Positions 1 to 9,359 of a stretch of DNA of 64,000 nucleotides are shown piece by piece; the stretch's first letter is position 1; every line of letters begins with the position of its first letter. The notes under the pieces are model-generated. The model saw only the letters and a list, made by a program, of their open reading frames with translations, ran no database searches and was not told the origin of the DNA. A program made the position numbers and the translations under genes. The DNA lies in the NCBI GenBank assembly GCA_038125665.1, contig JAYPEI010000002.1:1-64000 (forward strand). Direction: 5' to 3'. This stretch comes from CAILUG01 sp038125665 (GTDB lineage Bacteria; Pseudomonadota; Gammaproteobacteria; Pseudomonadales; Pseudohongiellaceae).

Positions 1-555
1 GTGCAGCTCGAACTCAAAAGGCATTGATTTATTTCTTAATTCAGCCTTTATCATGAGGTAAATCTCCACAAAAGTATAAAATATAATATTATTTTTTTAT
101 AAAAACCCCACTTTATTAAAAAAATTAAAAAAAAAATTAATTTAATCAATATATTATAATTGTGGGATTATTTAATTTATTTTTAGAGCTAACCATTAAA
201 AATGGAGTTTAATTTTTTAATTATTAGGATAATAATTACATAAATGTGTATCTCTTAAATACTCGTTTGTTGTTAGACCGTGAGCATCCACTTGGTGTCT
301 CCCCAACGAGTCGTGCAATCCATGGACAAGTAAAAATTATTATCACTGCGTAAAAATCAAATAATGCACCTAATTTTTCTGAGGCATAGGTATCGTAAGA
401 TGCGTGCAGAAGAATCTGTAGGCATACCAGTCAAAAAGTTAATCGGTTTTAGAAATACTTTGCACGAGCGACAATGCCTAAGATATAAATGCTCTCACCC
501 TACCTATCTTACATGCGAAGCTTAGCAGAGTGTGAGAATGGTGCCAGCAGATTTT
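1..555. other. AT-rich non-coding region at left edge
   Basis: No gene is supported here. Positions about 60-240 are almost entirely A and T with long A and T runs, far more AT-rich than any nearby coding DNA. From about 245 to 530 the composition becomes normal, but only short open frames exist (for example about 42 codons from an ATG at 400), with no recognisable product and no clear ribosome binding site. The region lies downstream of leuA, yet I see no strong GC hairpin followed by T residues. It may be ordinary spacer or a decayed gene. Confidence 0.6.
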
Positions 556-2226
556 TTAAGATACTTGCTGTCTTCTTTTTTGTAAAATGTCAGACACAGC
601 ATGCAGAAGAGCGTTAACGCTGGAGGTCACAATGTCACTGTCCACTGCAACACCACAGTACCGTTGATTTTTGTGCTTAATTTGTAAGTAGGTGACAGCC
701 TCAGCATTGGCATTCTGGCTCAAGGCATGCTCACCATATTCTAAGATCTGAATTGAAATATCGAATCTACGCTCCAGCGCATCAACAAACGCTTCCAGCA
801 TTCCATTACCTTCTCCGACTACAGTAAAGCGTTCACCCTCAAGTTCAATTTCACCAGAGATAACTTCCCGCTCTTTTTTTGCGATGGAAAATTCAAGTAA
901 CTTCAATGCCGAGCTAGGTTGTAGGTAGTGTTGCTTAAACAGCGTAAAAATACGTTCAGGAGCTACTTCTAATCCACTGTCTTCTGCTTCTTTTTGAACA
1001 ACGCGAGAAAATTCTATTTGTAGCCAACGTGGTAGTGTATAGCCGTATTTACTTTCCATCACATAGGCAACTCCACCTTTACCACTTTGAGAGTTAACGC
1101 GGATGACATCTTGGTAAGTTCTTCCAACATCTCGCGGGTCAATTGGAAGATAGGCAATTTCCCAGGGTTCATCTTGCTTATAAGAGGCTAGACATTTTTT
1201 TATCGCATCCTGATGAGAGCCAGAAAATGCTGTGAAAACTAGTGTTCCTGCATAGGGGTGTCTTGGATGGACATCAATTTGAGTACAACTTTTTTCTACA
1301 GTAATGACGCGATCCATATCACTGAAATCTAGTAATGGATCTATACCTTGGCTGTACATGTTCATAGCCATGGTAACTATATCGAGATTTCCCGTCCGCT
1401 CCCCATTACCTAGTAAAGTCCCTTCAATACGATCCGCACCGGCCATTAAGCCGAGTTCTGATGCTGCAACACCGGTACCACGGTCGTTATGGGTATGCAA
1501 ACTAATAATTATGTTTTCTCGCTGCTTGACATGTTGACAGAACCACTCGACCTGATCGGCGTAAACATTTGGCGTAGCCATTTCAACAGTCGCCGGTAAG
1601 TTGATAATCACTTTGTTAGTAGCAGTAGGTTGCCATACCTCGATAACTGAATCGCAAACTTCAACAGCATATTCCAGTTCGGTACCAGTAAAGCTTTCAG
1701 GAGAATATTGGAATTGCCATTTTGTATGAGGATTGGCCTTTGCCAAACGCAATACTTCTTGTGCACCTTTTAGTGCAATGTCTTTAATGCCGGCTTTGTC
1801 CATTTTAAAGACTTTCTCGCGTTGCACTACGGAAGTAGAATTATACAAGTGGACAATCGCCTGCTTAGCGCCTCGTAAAGATTCATAGGTACGAGCTATT
1901 AACTCTGGACGTGCTTGAGTAAGTACCTGAATAGTGACATCAGCAGGAATTTTTTCTTCTTCAATTAACCAGCGGACAAAGTCATAGTCTGGTTGTGAGG
2001 CAGCAGGAAAGCCAACCTCTATTTCCTTGAAGCCGACATCTACCAGCAAATTGAACATAAGTTTTTTTTGCGTTACTGACATAGGTTCGATCAGCGCCTG
2101 ATTGCCATCGCGCAGATCCACAGAACACCATTTAGGTGCTGCGATAATCACATTATTAGGCCAGGTTCTATCCGCTAAGGAAACTGGTGTAAATGGCTTG
2201 TACTTTGTTGGGTTGTAGTGAGACAT
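556..2226 (-). CDS. leuA: 2-isopropylmalate synthase, long form
   Basis: This enzyme condenses acetyl-CoA with 2-oxoisovalerate, the first committed step of leucine synthesis in the cytoplasm. The 556 residues match the long LeuA type also found in Pseudomonas. The HMGL-like TIM barrel opens with the RDGNQ motif at residues 39-43 (Asp40 binds metal). The metal-binding HTHND pair lies at residues 244-248 and the NGERTGN loop at 274-280. The C-terminal 150 residues fit the regulatory LeuA dimer domain, the usual site of leucine feedback inhibition. It stands alone, divergent from an Lrp-type regulator across a 333-base AT-rich region, with no leuB, leuC or leuD beside it. The ATG fits the family N-terminus. 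Confidence 0.96.
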   Translation of the reverse strand: MSHYNPTKYKPFTPVSLADRTWPNNVIIAAPKWCSVDLRDGNQALIEPMSVTQKKLMFNLLVDVGFKEIEVGFPAASQPDYDFVRWLIEEEKIPADVTIQVLTQARPELIARTYESLRGAKQAIVHLYNSTSVVQREKVFKMDKAGIKDIALKGAQEVLRLAKANPHTKWQFQYSPESFTGTELEYAVEVCDSVIEVWQPTATNKVIINLPATVEMATPNVYADQVEWFCQHVKQRENIIISLHTHNDRGTGVAASELGLMAGADRIEGTLLGNGERTGNLDIVTMAMNMYSQGIDPLLDFSDMDRVITVEKSCTQIDVHPRHPYAGTLVFTAFSGSHQDAIKKCLASYKQDEPWEIAYLPIDPRDVGRTYQDVIRVNSQSGKGGVAYVMESKYGYTLPRWLQIEFSRVVQKEAEDSGLEVAPERIFTLFKQHYLQPSSALKLLEFSIAKKEREVISGEIELEGERFTVVGEGNGMLEAFVDALERRFDISIQILEYGEHALSQNANAEAVTYLQIKHKNQRYCGVAVDSDIVTSSVNALLHAVSDILQKRRQQVS

Positions 2227-2559
2227 AAAAACTCTCGTGGCAATGTTGATGACATATGCTTAAATTTATATTGTTGCGCAGTATAGTGCATTTTTTTCGA
2301 AATTATATTTCTTTATTTGTTTGTTATTAAATAAAAATGGAATAAAATTTCATTTATTAAGTTAAAAATGAAATATATGGAATATAGGTGATATAGTTTT
2401 AAAAAAAAGAGCACAAGCCAACACTGAGAGTTAAGTAGAGAAAACTGTTGTCAATGATTGCCTTAGCAAGAAAAGAATGAGCAACAACTCCACTGGAAGC
2501 ATTGAACAGTGAAGGGTGCTTCAATGAAATACATACTAAGTCGGTATCTGGAGTCAACT
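2227..2559. other. divergent leuA / Lrp-family intergenic region
   Basis: This is the shared control region between leuA (leftward) and the Lrp-type regulator (rightward). It is AT-rich around 2290-2410 and holds an inverted repeat listed separately. I see no convincing leader peptide with a run of leucine codons, no T-box and no riboswitch. Confidence 0.5.
2347..2374. promoter_or_regulatory. inverted repeat, candidate operator
   Basis: ATTTCATTT (2347-2355) and AAATGAAAT (2366-2374) form perfect 9-base arms around a 10-base spacer, about 120 bases upstream of the leuA start. Lrp-family proteins often bind AT-rich dyads in the divergent region next to their own gene, so this is a plausible site. 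In DNA this AT-rich a chance dyad is possible. Confidence 0.3.
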
Positions 2560-3033
2560 ATGAGTCTTGATAGAAGTGATAAACGAATTCTGGCGGCTCT
2601 TCAGGATGATGCCCGCATCTCAAATCAGGATCTTGCTGAAAAAGTTGGCTTATCGCCCTCCTCCTGTCTTCGCCGCGTAAGGCAGTTAGAAACAGAGGGT
2701 TATATCCGTGGGTATCACTGTTTGCTCGATGCATCAATTCTTGGTCTTAAGCTTATGGCATTAGTCCAGATTAGTATGGATCGACATACTCCTGACCGAT
2801 TCGAACACTTTCAAAAAACTGTGGCAGATTTACCGCAGGTATTGGAGTGTCTTCTTATTACAGGACAATCTGCAGATTTTCAGTTAAAAGTGCTAGTTCG
2901 TGATATGGAGGAATATCAAGATTTTCTGTTAAATCAGATTACAAGGATTTCAGGGGTTAGTGATGTTCATTCTAGCTTTGTCTTGCGTCAGGTAGTACAA
3001 GGAGCAAGACTTGACGTGGAAAATCTAAATTGA
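2560..3033 (+). CDS. Lrp/AsnC family transcriptional regulator
   Basis: This is a 157-residue DNA-binding protein of the leucine-responsive regulator family. The N-terminus carries the typical winged helix-turn-helix (LDRSDKRILAALQDDARIS, then a second helix containing AEKVGLSPSSCLRRV). The rest matches the RAM/AsnC_trans_reg ligand-binding and oligomerisation domain. I chose the ATG at 2560 because GGAG lies 6 bases upstream and the family normally begins just before LDxxD; an in-frame GTG at 2509 would add 17 unusual residues. Its position divergent from leuA suggests control of leucine synthesis or amino-acid response, but the effector cannot be read from sequence. Confidence 0.88.
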   Translation: MSLDRSDKRILAALQDDARISNQDLAEKVGLSPSSCLRRVRQLETEGYIRGYHCLLDASILGLKLMALVQISMDRHTPDRFEHFQKTVADLPQVLECLLITGQSADFQLKVLVRDMEEYQDFLLNQITRISGVSDVHSSFVLRQVVQGARLDVENLN

Positions 3034-3099
3034 CCGGTAATATCTCAGAGTGCTCGGATAAGGTTACAATACAGATACCTTGTACACGTGAGAATAACA

Positions 3100-3495
3100 A
3101 TGAGCTCAGTATTTAGTAAGATACAGGCACGAGAAATACCGGGCCACATTCTGTTCGAAGACGAACATTGTTTTTCTATTTTGACCATCGCACCAATTCG
3201 TGAGGGACACGTCTTGGTGATCCCGCGAGCAGAGATCAATCATTGGGACGATTTGCCAACGGAACTCGCTGCTCATCTTATGCTGGTCAGTCAGCGTATT
3301 GCAAAAGCGATTAAGTTCGTAGTGAATTGCAAGCGAGTAGGCATGAGTATTATTGGCTTAGAGGTACCACATACCCATTTACATTTAATACCGATTAATA
3401 CCATTGATGACATGAATTTTGCCAATCAGAAAGCTGCTAATCATGAGGCGCTTGCAAAAACAGCGGTGCTCCTCCGCGCTGCTTTGCAAAACTAG
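3100..3495 (+). CDS. HIT family nucleotide hydrolase
   Basis: This is a small histidine-triad protein of about 131 residues. The signature HTHLHLIP near residue 110 gives the HxHxHxx active site that forms a nucleotidyl-histidine intermediate in Hint-type phosphoramidases and AMP hydrolases. The N-terminal pattern (FEDEHCFSILTIAPIREGHVLVIPR) is typical of the fold. The ATG at 3100 is preferred over the in-frame GTG at 3088. It is followed after 8 bases by cmoA and is probably co-transcribed with it. The physiological substrate is unknown. Confidence 0.87.
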   Translation: MSSVFSKIQAREIPGHILFEDEHCFSILTIAPIREGHVLVIPRAEINHWDDLPTELAAHLMLVSQRIAKAIKFVVNCKRVGMSIIGLEVPHTHLHLIPINTIDDMNFANQKAANHEALAKTAVLLRAALQN

Positions 3496-3503
3496 GATTA
3501 AGT

Positions 3504-4232
3504 ATGCGTGATACATTGTTTCAGCGAGATGCTTTGCCGGGTAGTTTCGTATTTGATGATAAAGTAGCTGCTGTTTTTGAGGATATGATCAATAGGTCAG
3601 TTCCAGGTTATGCCACTATCATTAAAATGATAGGCACACTATCAGCCCGGTATGTACAACCTCATTCAAGACTTTATGACATGGGTTGCTCCTTGGGGGC
3701 GGCTACTCTTGCGATGCGACAGCAGTTACTTGAAACGCCGTGCACAATTGTAGCAATTGATAATTCAGAACCAATGTTGGTGCGTTTTGAAGCATTACTC
3801 GCTAAGCAACGATTACACGATACTGGTCCTGTTATTGAGCTAAAGTGTGAGGATATCTTGGCAATAGATATCCATGATGCCTCTGTAGTTGTTCTTAATT
3901 TCACATTGCAGTTCATACCTTTGGCAAAGCGGCAGCAACTTATGCAGAAAATTGCAGCAGGCATGAGGAAAGGAGCATTATTAATTGTCTCAGAAAAAAT
4001 TCTTTTTCCAGATCAGGATCTTAATGAGCTTTGCGTTGAATTACATCATCGTTTTAAAGCAGAGCAAGGGTACTCTGATCTGGAAATTAGCAGCAAACGG
4101 GCCGCTATCGAAAATGTCCTAATACCTGAAACTATCAATGCCCATGAGGAACGTATTCGTAATGCTGGGTTTAGCTCATTTGCAGTATGGTTCCAATGTT
4201 TTAATTTTGCCTCTTTTGTGGCAGTTAAATAG
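3504..4232 (+). CDS. cmoA: carboxy-S-adenosyl-L-methionine synthase
   Basis: CmoA converts SAM and prephenate to carboxy-SAM, the donor for 5-oxyacetyl-uridine (cmo5U) at the tRNA wobble position. The 242 residues match the family length. The Rossmann SAM site reads YDMGCSLGAATLAMR near residues 52-66, followed by the acidic strand ending VAIDNSEPM. AGGA lies 6 bases before the ATG. The next gene is its pathway partner cmoB, 54 bases on. Confidence 0.94.
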   Translation: MRDTLFQRDALPGSFVFDDKVAAVFEDMINRSVPGYATIIKMIGTLSARYVQPHSRLYDMGCSLGAATLAMRQQLLETPCTIVAIDNSEPMLVRFEALLAKQRLHDTGPVIELKCEDILAIDIHDASVVVLNFTLQFIPLAKRQQLMQKIAAGMRKGALLIVSEKILFPDQDLNELCVELHHRFKAEQGYSDLEISSKRAAIENVLIPETINAHEERIRNAGFSSFAVWFQCFNFASFVAVK

Positions 4233-4286
4233 CGTGAAACCTCAAGTGGTTATACAAAATACAGGAACGTTAATCGATAAACTGTG

Positions 4287-5264
4287 ATGACCAGTAATCT
4301 ATTTAATTATGATGATCTAGCGGTCAATCTCACAGGGAGATTGCAGTCAGTGGCGACAAAACTTTCTCAAAATATCGCGATTGACACTAAGCATGGAGAT
4401 TTTGCAAGCTGGTATGCAGCGTTGCAGGCTCTGCCGGAACTTACTGCTAGATCGTTTGAACTACAAAAGGTATTACAAATTGGTGAGGCAGGAGATATTA
4501 ATGCTGAGCAAAAGACTCTTTTAAGAGAAAAACTGTTTGCACTGCATCCGTGGCGTAAAGGGCCTATTGAATTGTTTGGTATAGATATAAATACTGAATG
4601 GAGATCAGACTGGAAATGGGATCGAGTACTACCACATCTTAGCTCCTTGAAAAATCGTAATGTGCTTGATGTTGGTTGTGGCAATGGATACTACTGCTGG
4701 CGAATGGCAGGGGAAGGTGCGCGTTTGGTGTTGGGGGTGGATTCACATTTACTTTTCACAATGCAGTACTGGGCAATAAGAAAGTATTTACCTCAACCTC
4801 CTGTGTGGGTATTACCATGGGCGTTAGAGGATCTACCTGAAGACCTTCAGAGTTTTGATACTGTTTTTTCTATGGGAGTTTTATATCATCGTCGTTCCCC
4901 ATTCGACCATCTACTTTCATTGCGTTCGGCACTACGCCCTGGTGGTCAGTTAGTGCTAGAAACTCTCGTCATTGAAGGTGAGACAGGCAAGACGCTTGTG
5001 CCCCACAGGCGTTATGCGCGAATGCCTAATGTTTGGTTCCTCCCCTCTTCAGACACATTGAGTCAGTGGTTAATTAAGACAGGATTCAAGGAACCTAGAT
5101 TAGTCGATCTAAACAGAACTTCGCCAGAAGAACAACGGACTACTGATTGGATGACTTTTGAATCTTTATCACAAGCTCTAGATCCAGAAAATCCTTTGGA
5201 AACAATAGAAGGTTACCCTGCACCATTACGAGCAGTATTTATTGCTGAGCGTCCCGGGGGATAG
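4287..5264 (+). CDS. cmoB: tRNA U34 carboxymethyltransferase
   Basis: CmoB transfers the carboxymethyl group of carboxy-SAM to 5-hydroxyuridine at tRNA position 34, completing cmo5U. About 325 residues, against 323 in E. coli. The SAM pocket is visible as NVLDVGCGNGYYCWRMAGEG in the middle of the protein, followed by VLGVDSHLLFTMQYWAI and a VFSMGVLYHRRSPFDHL segment characteristic of CmoB. The start may be the ATG at 4287 or the overlapping GTG at 4284. Only two bases separate its stop from glnE. Confidence 0.95.
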   Translation: MTSNLFNYDDLAVNLTGRLQSVATKLSQNIAIDTKHGDFASWYAALQALPELTARSFELQKVLQIGEAGDINAEQKTLLREKLFALHPWRKGPIELFGIDINTEWRSDWKWDRVLPHLSSLKNRNVLDVGCGNGYYCWRMAGEGARLVLGVDSHLLFTMQYWAIRKYLPQPPVWVLPWALEDLPEDLQSFDTVFSMGVLYHRRSPFDHLLSLRSALRPGGQLVLETLVIEGETGKTLVPHRRYARMPNVWFLPSSDTLSQWLIKTGFKEPRLVDLNRTSPEEQRTTDWMTFESLSQALDPENPLETIEGYPAPLRAVFIAERPGG

Positions 5265-5266
5265 TA

Positions 5267-8266
5267 ATGACTGGACAGTTAGTGGAGATAGATGCTTTAC
5301 AATATTCCCTTAGGTCCAAATTAGATGAGTTACTCGAGTCACGGCCCGCATTACGGCTGGCTTTGATAGGACATGGCCGCAGTGAAGATGAACTATTGAA
5401 CTTATGGTTATCCTCTGACTATCTTGTTGATGTCTGTACTCAACATCCCCAAATACTTTTGCAACTTCTACTTAGTGGGCATCTTTATCAAAAACAACTC
5501 TCAGAGCAAGAATTTGGTCAGGTTATGCAAGAGTTATGCTCAGCTATAAATGTACCTGCGCAAGAGTGGGATAAGTCTGCCTTACGGATGCTGAGAAAGC
5601 GTGAGTATCTGCGTATACTGTGGCGAGAAAGACTAGGTATTTCAAGTCTTGAGGATACTTGCCATGCACTTACGGCATTGGCTGAATTTGCTATAAGACA
5701 CTGCCTGAAAATATTAGAGCCTTTGTTGCAAGCTCGTTATGGTGAACCCCTTGCATTAGACGGAAGCAAGTTTGAATTACTTGTTATAGCTATGGGTAAA
5801 TTAGGTGCGTACGAGCTAAACTTATCTTCTGATATTGATCTTATTTTTGCGTTCACATGCGATGAAAAGACACAGGAAACAACTGTGTCAGAAAAATGGA
5901 AAATTTTACACCCTAGGGCTAAACCATGTCCCTTGCAACATTTCTTTGTCACTTTAGGGCAGCAGCTTGTTGTCATGTTGGATCAGCACACAGGTGAGGG
6001 AATAGTTTTTCGTACTGATATGCGCCTACGACCTTATGGATCTACTGGGGCTATGGCAATATCACTAGATGCACTAGAAGAGTACTACTTGACTCAGGGG
6101 AGAACCTGGGAACGTTTTGCATTGATTAAAGCTCGAGCAGTGACAGGATCACCTCACGCGCAGCAAGCACTTTATCAAATCTTAAATCCTTTTATTTACC
6201 GCGGGTATACCGACTTTAGTACTTTTGATGCATTACGGGATATTAAACGGAAAATAGAAACACAGGTTCGTAAAAAGGGGATACAAGCAAATCTTAAGCT
6301 GGGTAGTGGAGGAATTCGTGAGATTGAGTTTTGTGTACAAGTTCTTCAGCTGATACATGGAGGTAAACAGCGTAGCTTACAGAGACGAGAGCTCCGTGCT
6401 GTCTTAAAGGAACTAGTGAACTTAGGACTTTTTCCAGAAGAGCAAGCGCAGTCTCTTTTACGAGCTTATGAGCTATTGAGACGGACGGAACATGCAGCAC
6501 AGGCCTTAGAAGATAAGCAGACTCATGAATGGCCTGAAGATGCTTTAAAGCAAACACGAATGGCTCTAAGTCTAGGTTACAGATCAAGTGCTTCCTTACA
6601 AGAAGAATTAGAACAAAATAGAATTTATGTAGCTAAAATTTTTGCAGAACTTATTAATAGCAAAGAAAATGAAGAAGAAGGTCTGATTGATAACAATAAA
6701 CTTCAGTCATGTATAGATATTTGGCAGGAATTATCAGAAGACCCCGGTGCCTTTCTAAGTAGATGCGGTTTCCTTGAGCCAGGAGTTGTATTACAAGCTT
6801 GTCATTCATATCGGCGTAGCAAACAATATCTTGCGTTAGAAGAAACCTCACGAGAGCGAATAGATACCTTTATGCCTCGGTTATTTCATGTGCTGTGTGA
6901 AGATAATAATTTAACGGAAAAACATGCAGGATTTCATCGTGTGTTCAATTTTGTCCAAGCTGTACAGCGTCGATCTGCTTATCTAGTTCTTCTTTTAGAA
7001 AATTCGCTGGCACTTCAACAACTGATATTCCTCTCCACAACTTCAAGTTGGGTTAATGAACTTTTAATTAAATATCCTATTCTTCTAGATGAATTGTTAC
7101 GACCATTAAGAGAGCCAGTCCTGAAGGTAGAACTACAACAACAGGTGCAGCAACGTATGTTGACAGCAGCTCAAGAGGATTTAGATGAGCAACTGCTTGT
7201 GCTACAAAATTTTAGACAGGAGCAAATGTTACTCGTAGCAGCTGCAGAATTATATGGCACATTACCTCTGATGAAAGTGAGTGATTATCTTACTTGGTTG
7301 GCAGAGACCATTGTCAGTGTGGTGATTGACTTGGCATGGCAACAGCTGGTTAAACGCTACGGATTACCATTCGACTCACAGGGTAACTTGGGTGATAGGG
7401 AATTTTTAGTTGTAGGATATGGCAAACTGGGCGGGCTCGAATTAAGCTATCGCTCTGATCTTGATCTTGTATTTATCCATGATGGCCATGCCGATGCTCA
7501 GACCAGTGGTGGTAGCTATGGCACCTGTAATAGCTCTGCTTTTTATGTGCAATTGGGGCAAAAAATTCTTTCTTTCCTAAACACGCATACACAAAGTGGT
7601 AAGCTTTATGAGATAGATATGCGCTTACGTCCCTCCGGTGCCTCTGGGGCACTGGTGACTACGTTGACTGCCTTTCAAACTTATCAAGTAGAGCAAGCTT
7701 GGACTTGGGAGCATCAGGCGCTAGTCCGAGCTCGCGCAATTTGTGGTTCCGCTGCACTCAGAGAAGATTTCGAAAAGGTGCGTAAACAAATCCTAGCTAT
7801 GCCAAGAGATCTATTCCTGCTTGCCACACAAGTTGCCGCTATGCGCGCGCGTATGCTCAGAGTAAAGAAAAAAATTAGTACTATCAATGATGATAACCTT
7901 AAGTTGGTAGAAGGCGGCATTATAGATATTGAGTTTATAGTTCAGTATCTAGTTCTGCGAGAGGGACATTCTCAACCACAACTCTTACAGTGGAGTGATA
8001 ATGTCCGACTTCTAGACTGCATAGCACAATTAAAATTGTTACCTGCGAAAACTGCGCAATTGCTACAACAGACCTATCTTGATTATCGTCGAATGCGGCA
8101 CCAATTGATTTTAAACACTTGTGCTGTGATAGAAGATACTCTGTTGATGAAGAAACGCTCAGAAGTCGTTGAGCTGTGGGGCTTGCTCTTTAGTGAGATA
8201 CCTATTCAAGAATTGAGCGCAGGTTCTGCATTGCTATGCTCAACTAAAACTACTACGAAAAGATAA
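5267..8266 (+). CDS. glnE: bifunctional glutamine synthetase adenylyltransferase/deadenylase
   Basis: GlnE attaches or removes AMP on a tyrosine of glutamine synthetase in response to PII and glutamine. At 999 residues it is slightly longer than the E. coli enzyme (946). Two nucleotidyltransferase domains are clear. The N-terminal deadenylase site is GKLGAYELNLSSDIDLIFAF near residue 176, and the C-terminal adenylylase site is GKLGGLELSYRSDLDLVF near residue 718. Each is followed by an MRLRP(Y/S)G block and a helical GlnD-UR_UTase region with GGIRxIEF or GGIIDIEF. It starts two bases after cmoB and is followed 7 bases later by waaF. The target enzyme glnA is in this window at 58.7-60.1 kb and carries the DLYDLEPEE segment expected around the modified tyrosine. 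Confidence 0.97.
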   Translation: MTGQLVEIDALQYSLRSKLDELLESRPALRLALIGHGRSEDELLNLWLSSDYLVDVCTQHPQILLQLLLSGHLYQKQLSEQEFGQVMQELCSAINVPAQEWDKSALRMLRKREYLRILWRERLGISSLEDTCHALTALAEFAIRHCLKILEPLLQARYGEPLALDGSKFELLVIAMGKLGAYELNLSSDIDLIFAFTCDEKTQETTVSEKWKILHPRAKPCPLQHFFVTLGQQLVVMLDQHTGEGIVFRTDMRLRPYGSTGAMAISLDALEEYYLTQGRTWERFALIKARAVTGSPHAQQALYQILNPFIYRGYTDFSTFDALRDIKRKIETQVRKKGIQANLKLGSGGIREIEFCVQVLQLIHGGKQRSLQRRELRAVLKELVNLGLFPEEQAQSLLRAYELLRRTEHAAQALEDKQTHEWPEDALKQTRMALSLGYRSSASLQEELEQNRIYVAKIFAELINSKENEEEGLIDNNKLQSCIDIWQELSEDPGAFLSRCGFLEPGVVLQACHSYRRSKQYLALEETSRERIDTFMPRLFHVLCEDNNLTEKHAGFHRVFNFVQAVQRRSAYLVLLLENSLALQQLIFLSTTSSWVNELLIKYPILLDELLRPLREPVLKVELQQQVQQRMLTAAQEDLDEQLLVLQNFRQEQMLLVAAAELYGTLPLMKVSDYLTWLAETIVSVVIDLAWQQLVKRYGLPFDSQGNLGDREFLVVGYGKLGGLELSYRSDLDLVFIHDGHADAQTSGGSYGTCNSSAFYVQLGQKILSFLNTHTQSGKLYEIDMRLRPSGASGALVTTLTAFQTYQVEQAWTWEHQALVRARAICGSAALREDFEKVRKQILAMPRDLFLLATQVAAMRARMLRVKKKISTINDDNLKLVEGGIIDIEFIVQYLVLREGHSQPQLLQWSDNVRLLDCIAQLKLLPAKTAQLLQQTYLDYRRMRHQLILNTCAVIEDTLLMKKRSEVVELWGLLFSEIPIQELSAGSALLCSTKTTTKR

Positions 8267-8273
8267 GTCACCT

Positions 8274-9350
8274 ATGAAAATTTTGCTGATAGCACCTTCT
8301 TGGGTAGGTGACCTAGTCATGACACAGACGTTGTGTAAATGTTTACACCAGCGTTACATAAACTGTGAAATCACTGTTATGGCCCCATTTTGGTGTCTAC
8401 CAGTGGCTGAACGTATGGCTGAAGTTCATGAAGTGCGTGAGTTACCCTTTAAGCATGGAGAGCTAGCTCTATTTGAGCGTTATCGACTTGCTAGAGCTTT
8501 GGCAAAAGAGGGTTTCGAACAGGTCATTGTTGTGGCAAACTCCTTTAAATCGGGCTTGCTCCCCTATTTTAGTGCTATACCGACGCGGACAGGATGGCGG
8601 GGTGAGGCAAGGTCGTGGTTGTTAAATGATTGCCGAAAGCTAGATAAATCAACTTATCCGTTGATGATTCAGCGTCTCGCTGCGCTAGCCTACCCTGAGG
8701 GCGCTACCCTACCTGAGACTTTACCTTTGCCAGAATTAAAAGCTGAGCCTGCAAGGTCTTTATTAGCTGCATTTAACCTAAGCTTGGAAAAACCTATCGT
8801 GTCATTTTGCCCAGGGGCTGTATACGGTCCGGCAAAACAATGGCCTGTTAGACATTTCGCTAAATTAGCTCGACAGTTGTTAGAAAAGGGTAAACAGGTC
8901 TGGCTTTTCGGCTCTGAGAAAGACGCTCCTTTTTGCCAGAAAATTATAGAAGAAGCTAGTGATGATGTCTTTACTACTGCTGGATCAAATAGAGCTGTGG
9001 GCCAAGATCAAGTGGGTTACGTTCATTCTGCTGAGACAGCCCTTCGTATGCTTGCCGGTCACACTACCCTTACTCAAGCTATTGATCTGCTCGCGTTATC
9101 TGAGGTGGTGATCAGTAATGATTCAGGTTTGATGCATATAGCTGCCGCATTGCAAAGACCACTAGTGGTACTATATGGCTCAACATCTGCTAACTTTACT
9201 CCGCCACTGACTCAAAATAGCCGGAAAGTTCAGCTAGATTTGCCTTGCCAGCCATGCTTCAAGCGGGTATGTCCATTAAGGCACCAAGATTGTTTGGAAA
9301 AATTAATGCCAGCCATGGTAATGGCGGCAATCAATGAATTAATAGATTAG
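8274..9350 (+). CDS. waaF: ADP-heptose--LPS heptosyltransferase II
   Basis: WaaF adds the second L-glycero-D-manno-heptose to the inner core of LPS on the cytoplasmic face of the inner membrane. The 358-residue GT9 protein begins with the typical MKILLIAPSWVGDLVMTQ and carries PGAVYGPAKQWP, the sugar-nucleotide loop SNDSGLMHIAAAL and a cysteine-rich C-terminal CQPCFKRVCPLRHQDC stretch common in WaaF. It sits 7 bases after glnE and 9 bases before waaC, so the LPS genes probably share a transcript with glnE. Confidence 0.95.
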   Translation: MKILLIAPSWVGDLVMTQTLCKCLHQRYINCEITVMAPFWCLPVAERMAEVHEVRELPFKHGELALFERYRLARALAKEGFEQVIVVANSFKSGLLPYFSAIPTRTGWRGEARSWLLNDCRKLDKSTYPLMIQRLAALAYPEGATLPETLPLPELKAEPARSLLAAFNLSLEKPIVSFCPGAVYGPAKQWPVRHFAKLARQLLEKGKQVWLFGSEKDAPFCQKIIEEASDDVFTTAGSNRAVGQDQVGYVHSAETALRMLAGHTTLTQAIDLLALSEVVISNDSGLMHIAAALQRPLVVLYGSTSANFTPPLTQNSRKVQLDLPCQPCFKRVCPLRHQDCLEKLMPAMVMAAINELID

Positions 9351-9359
9351 GCCTTAGCC

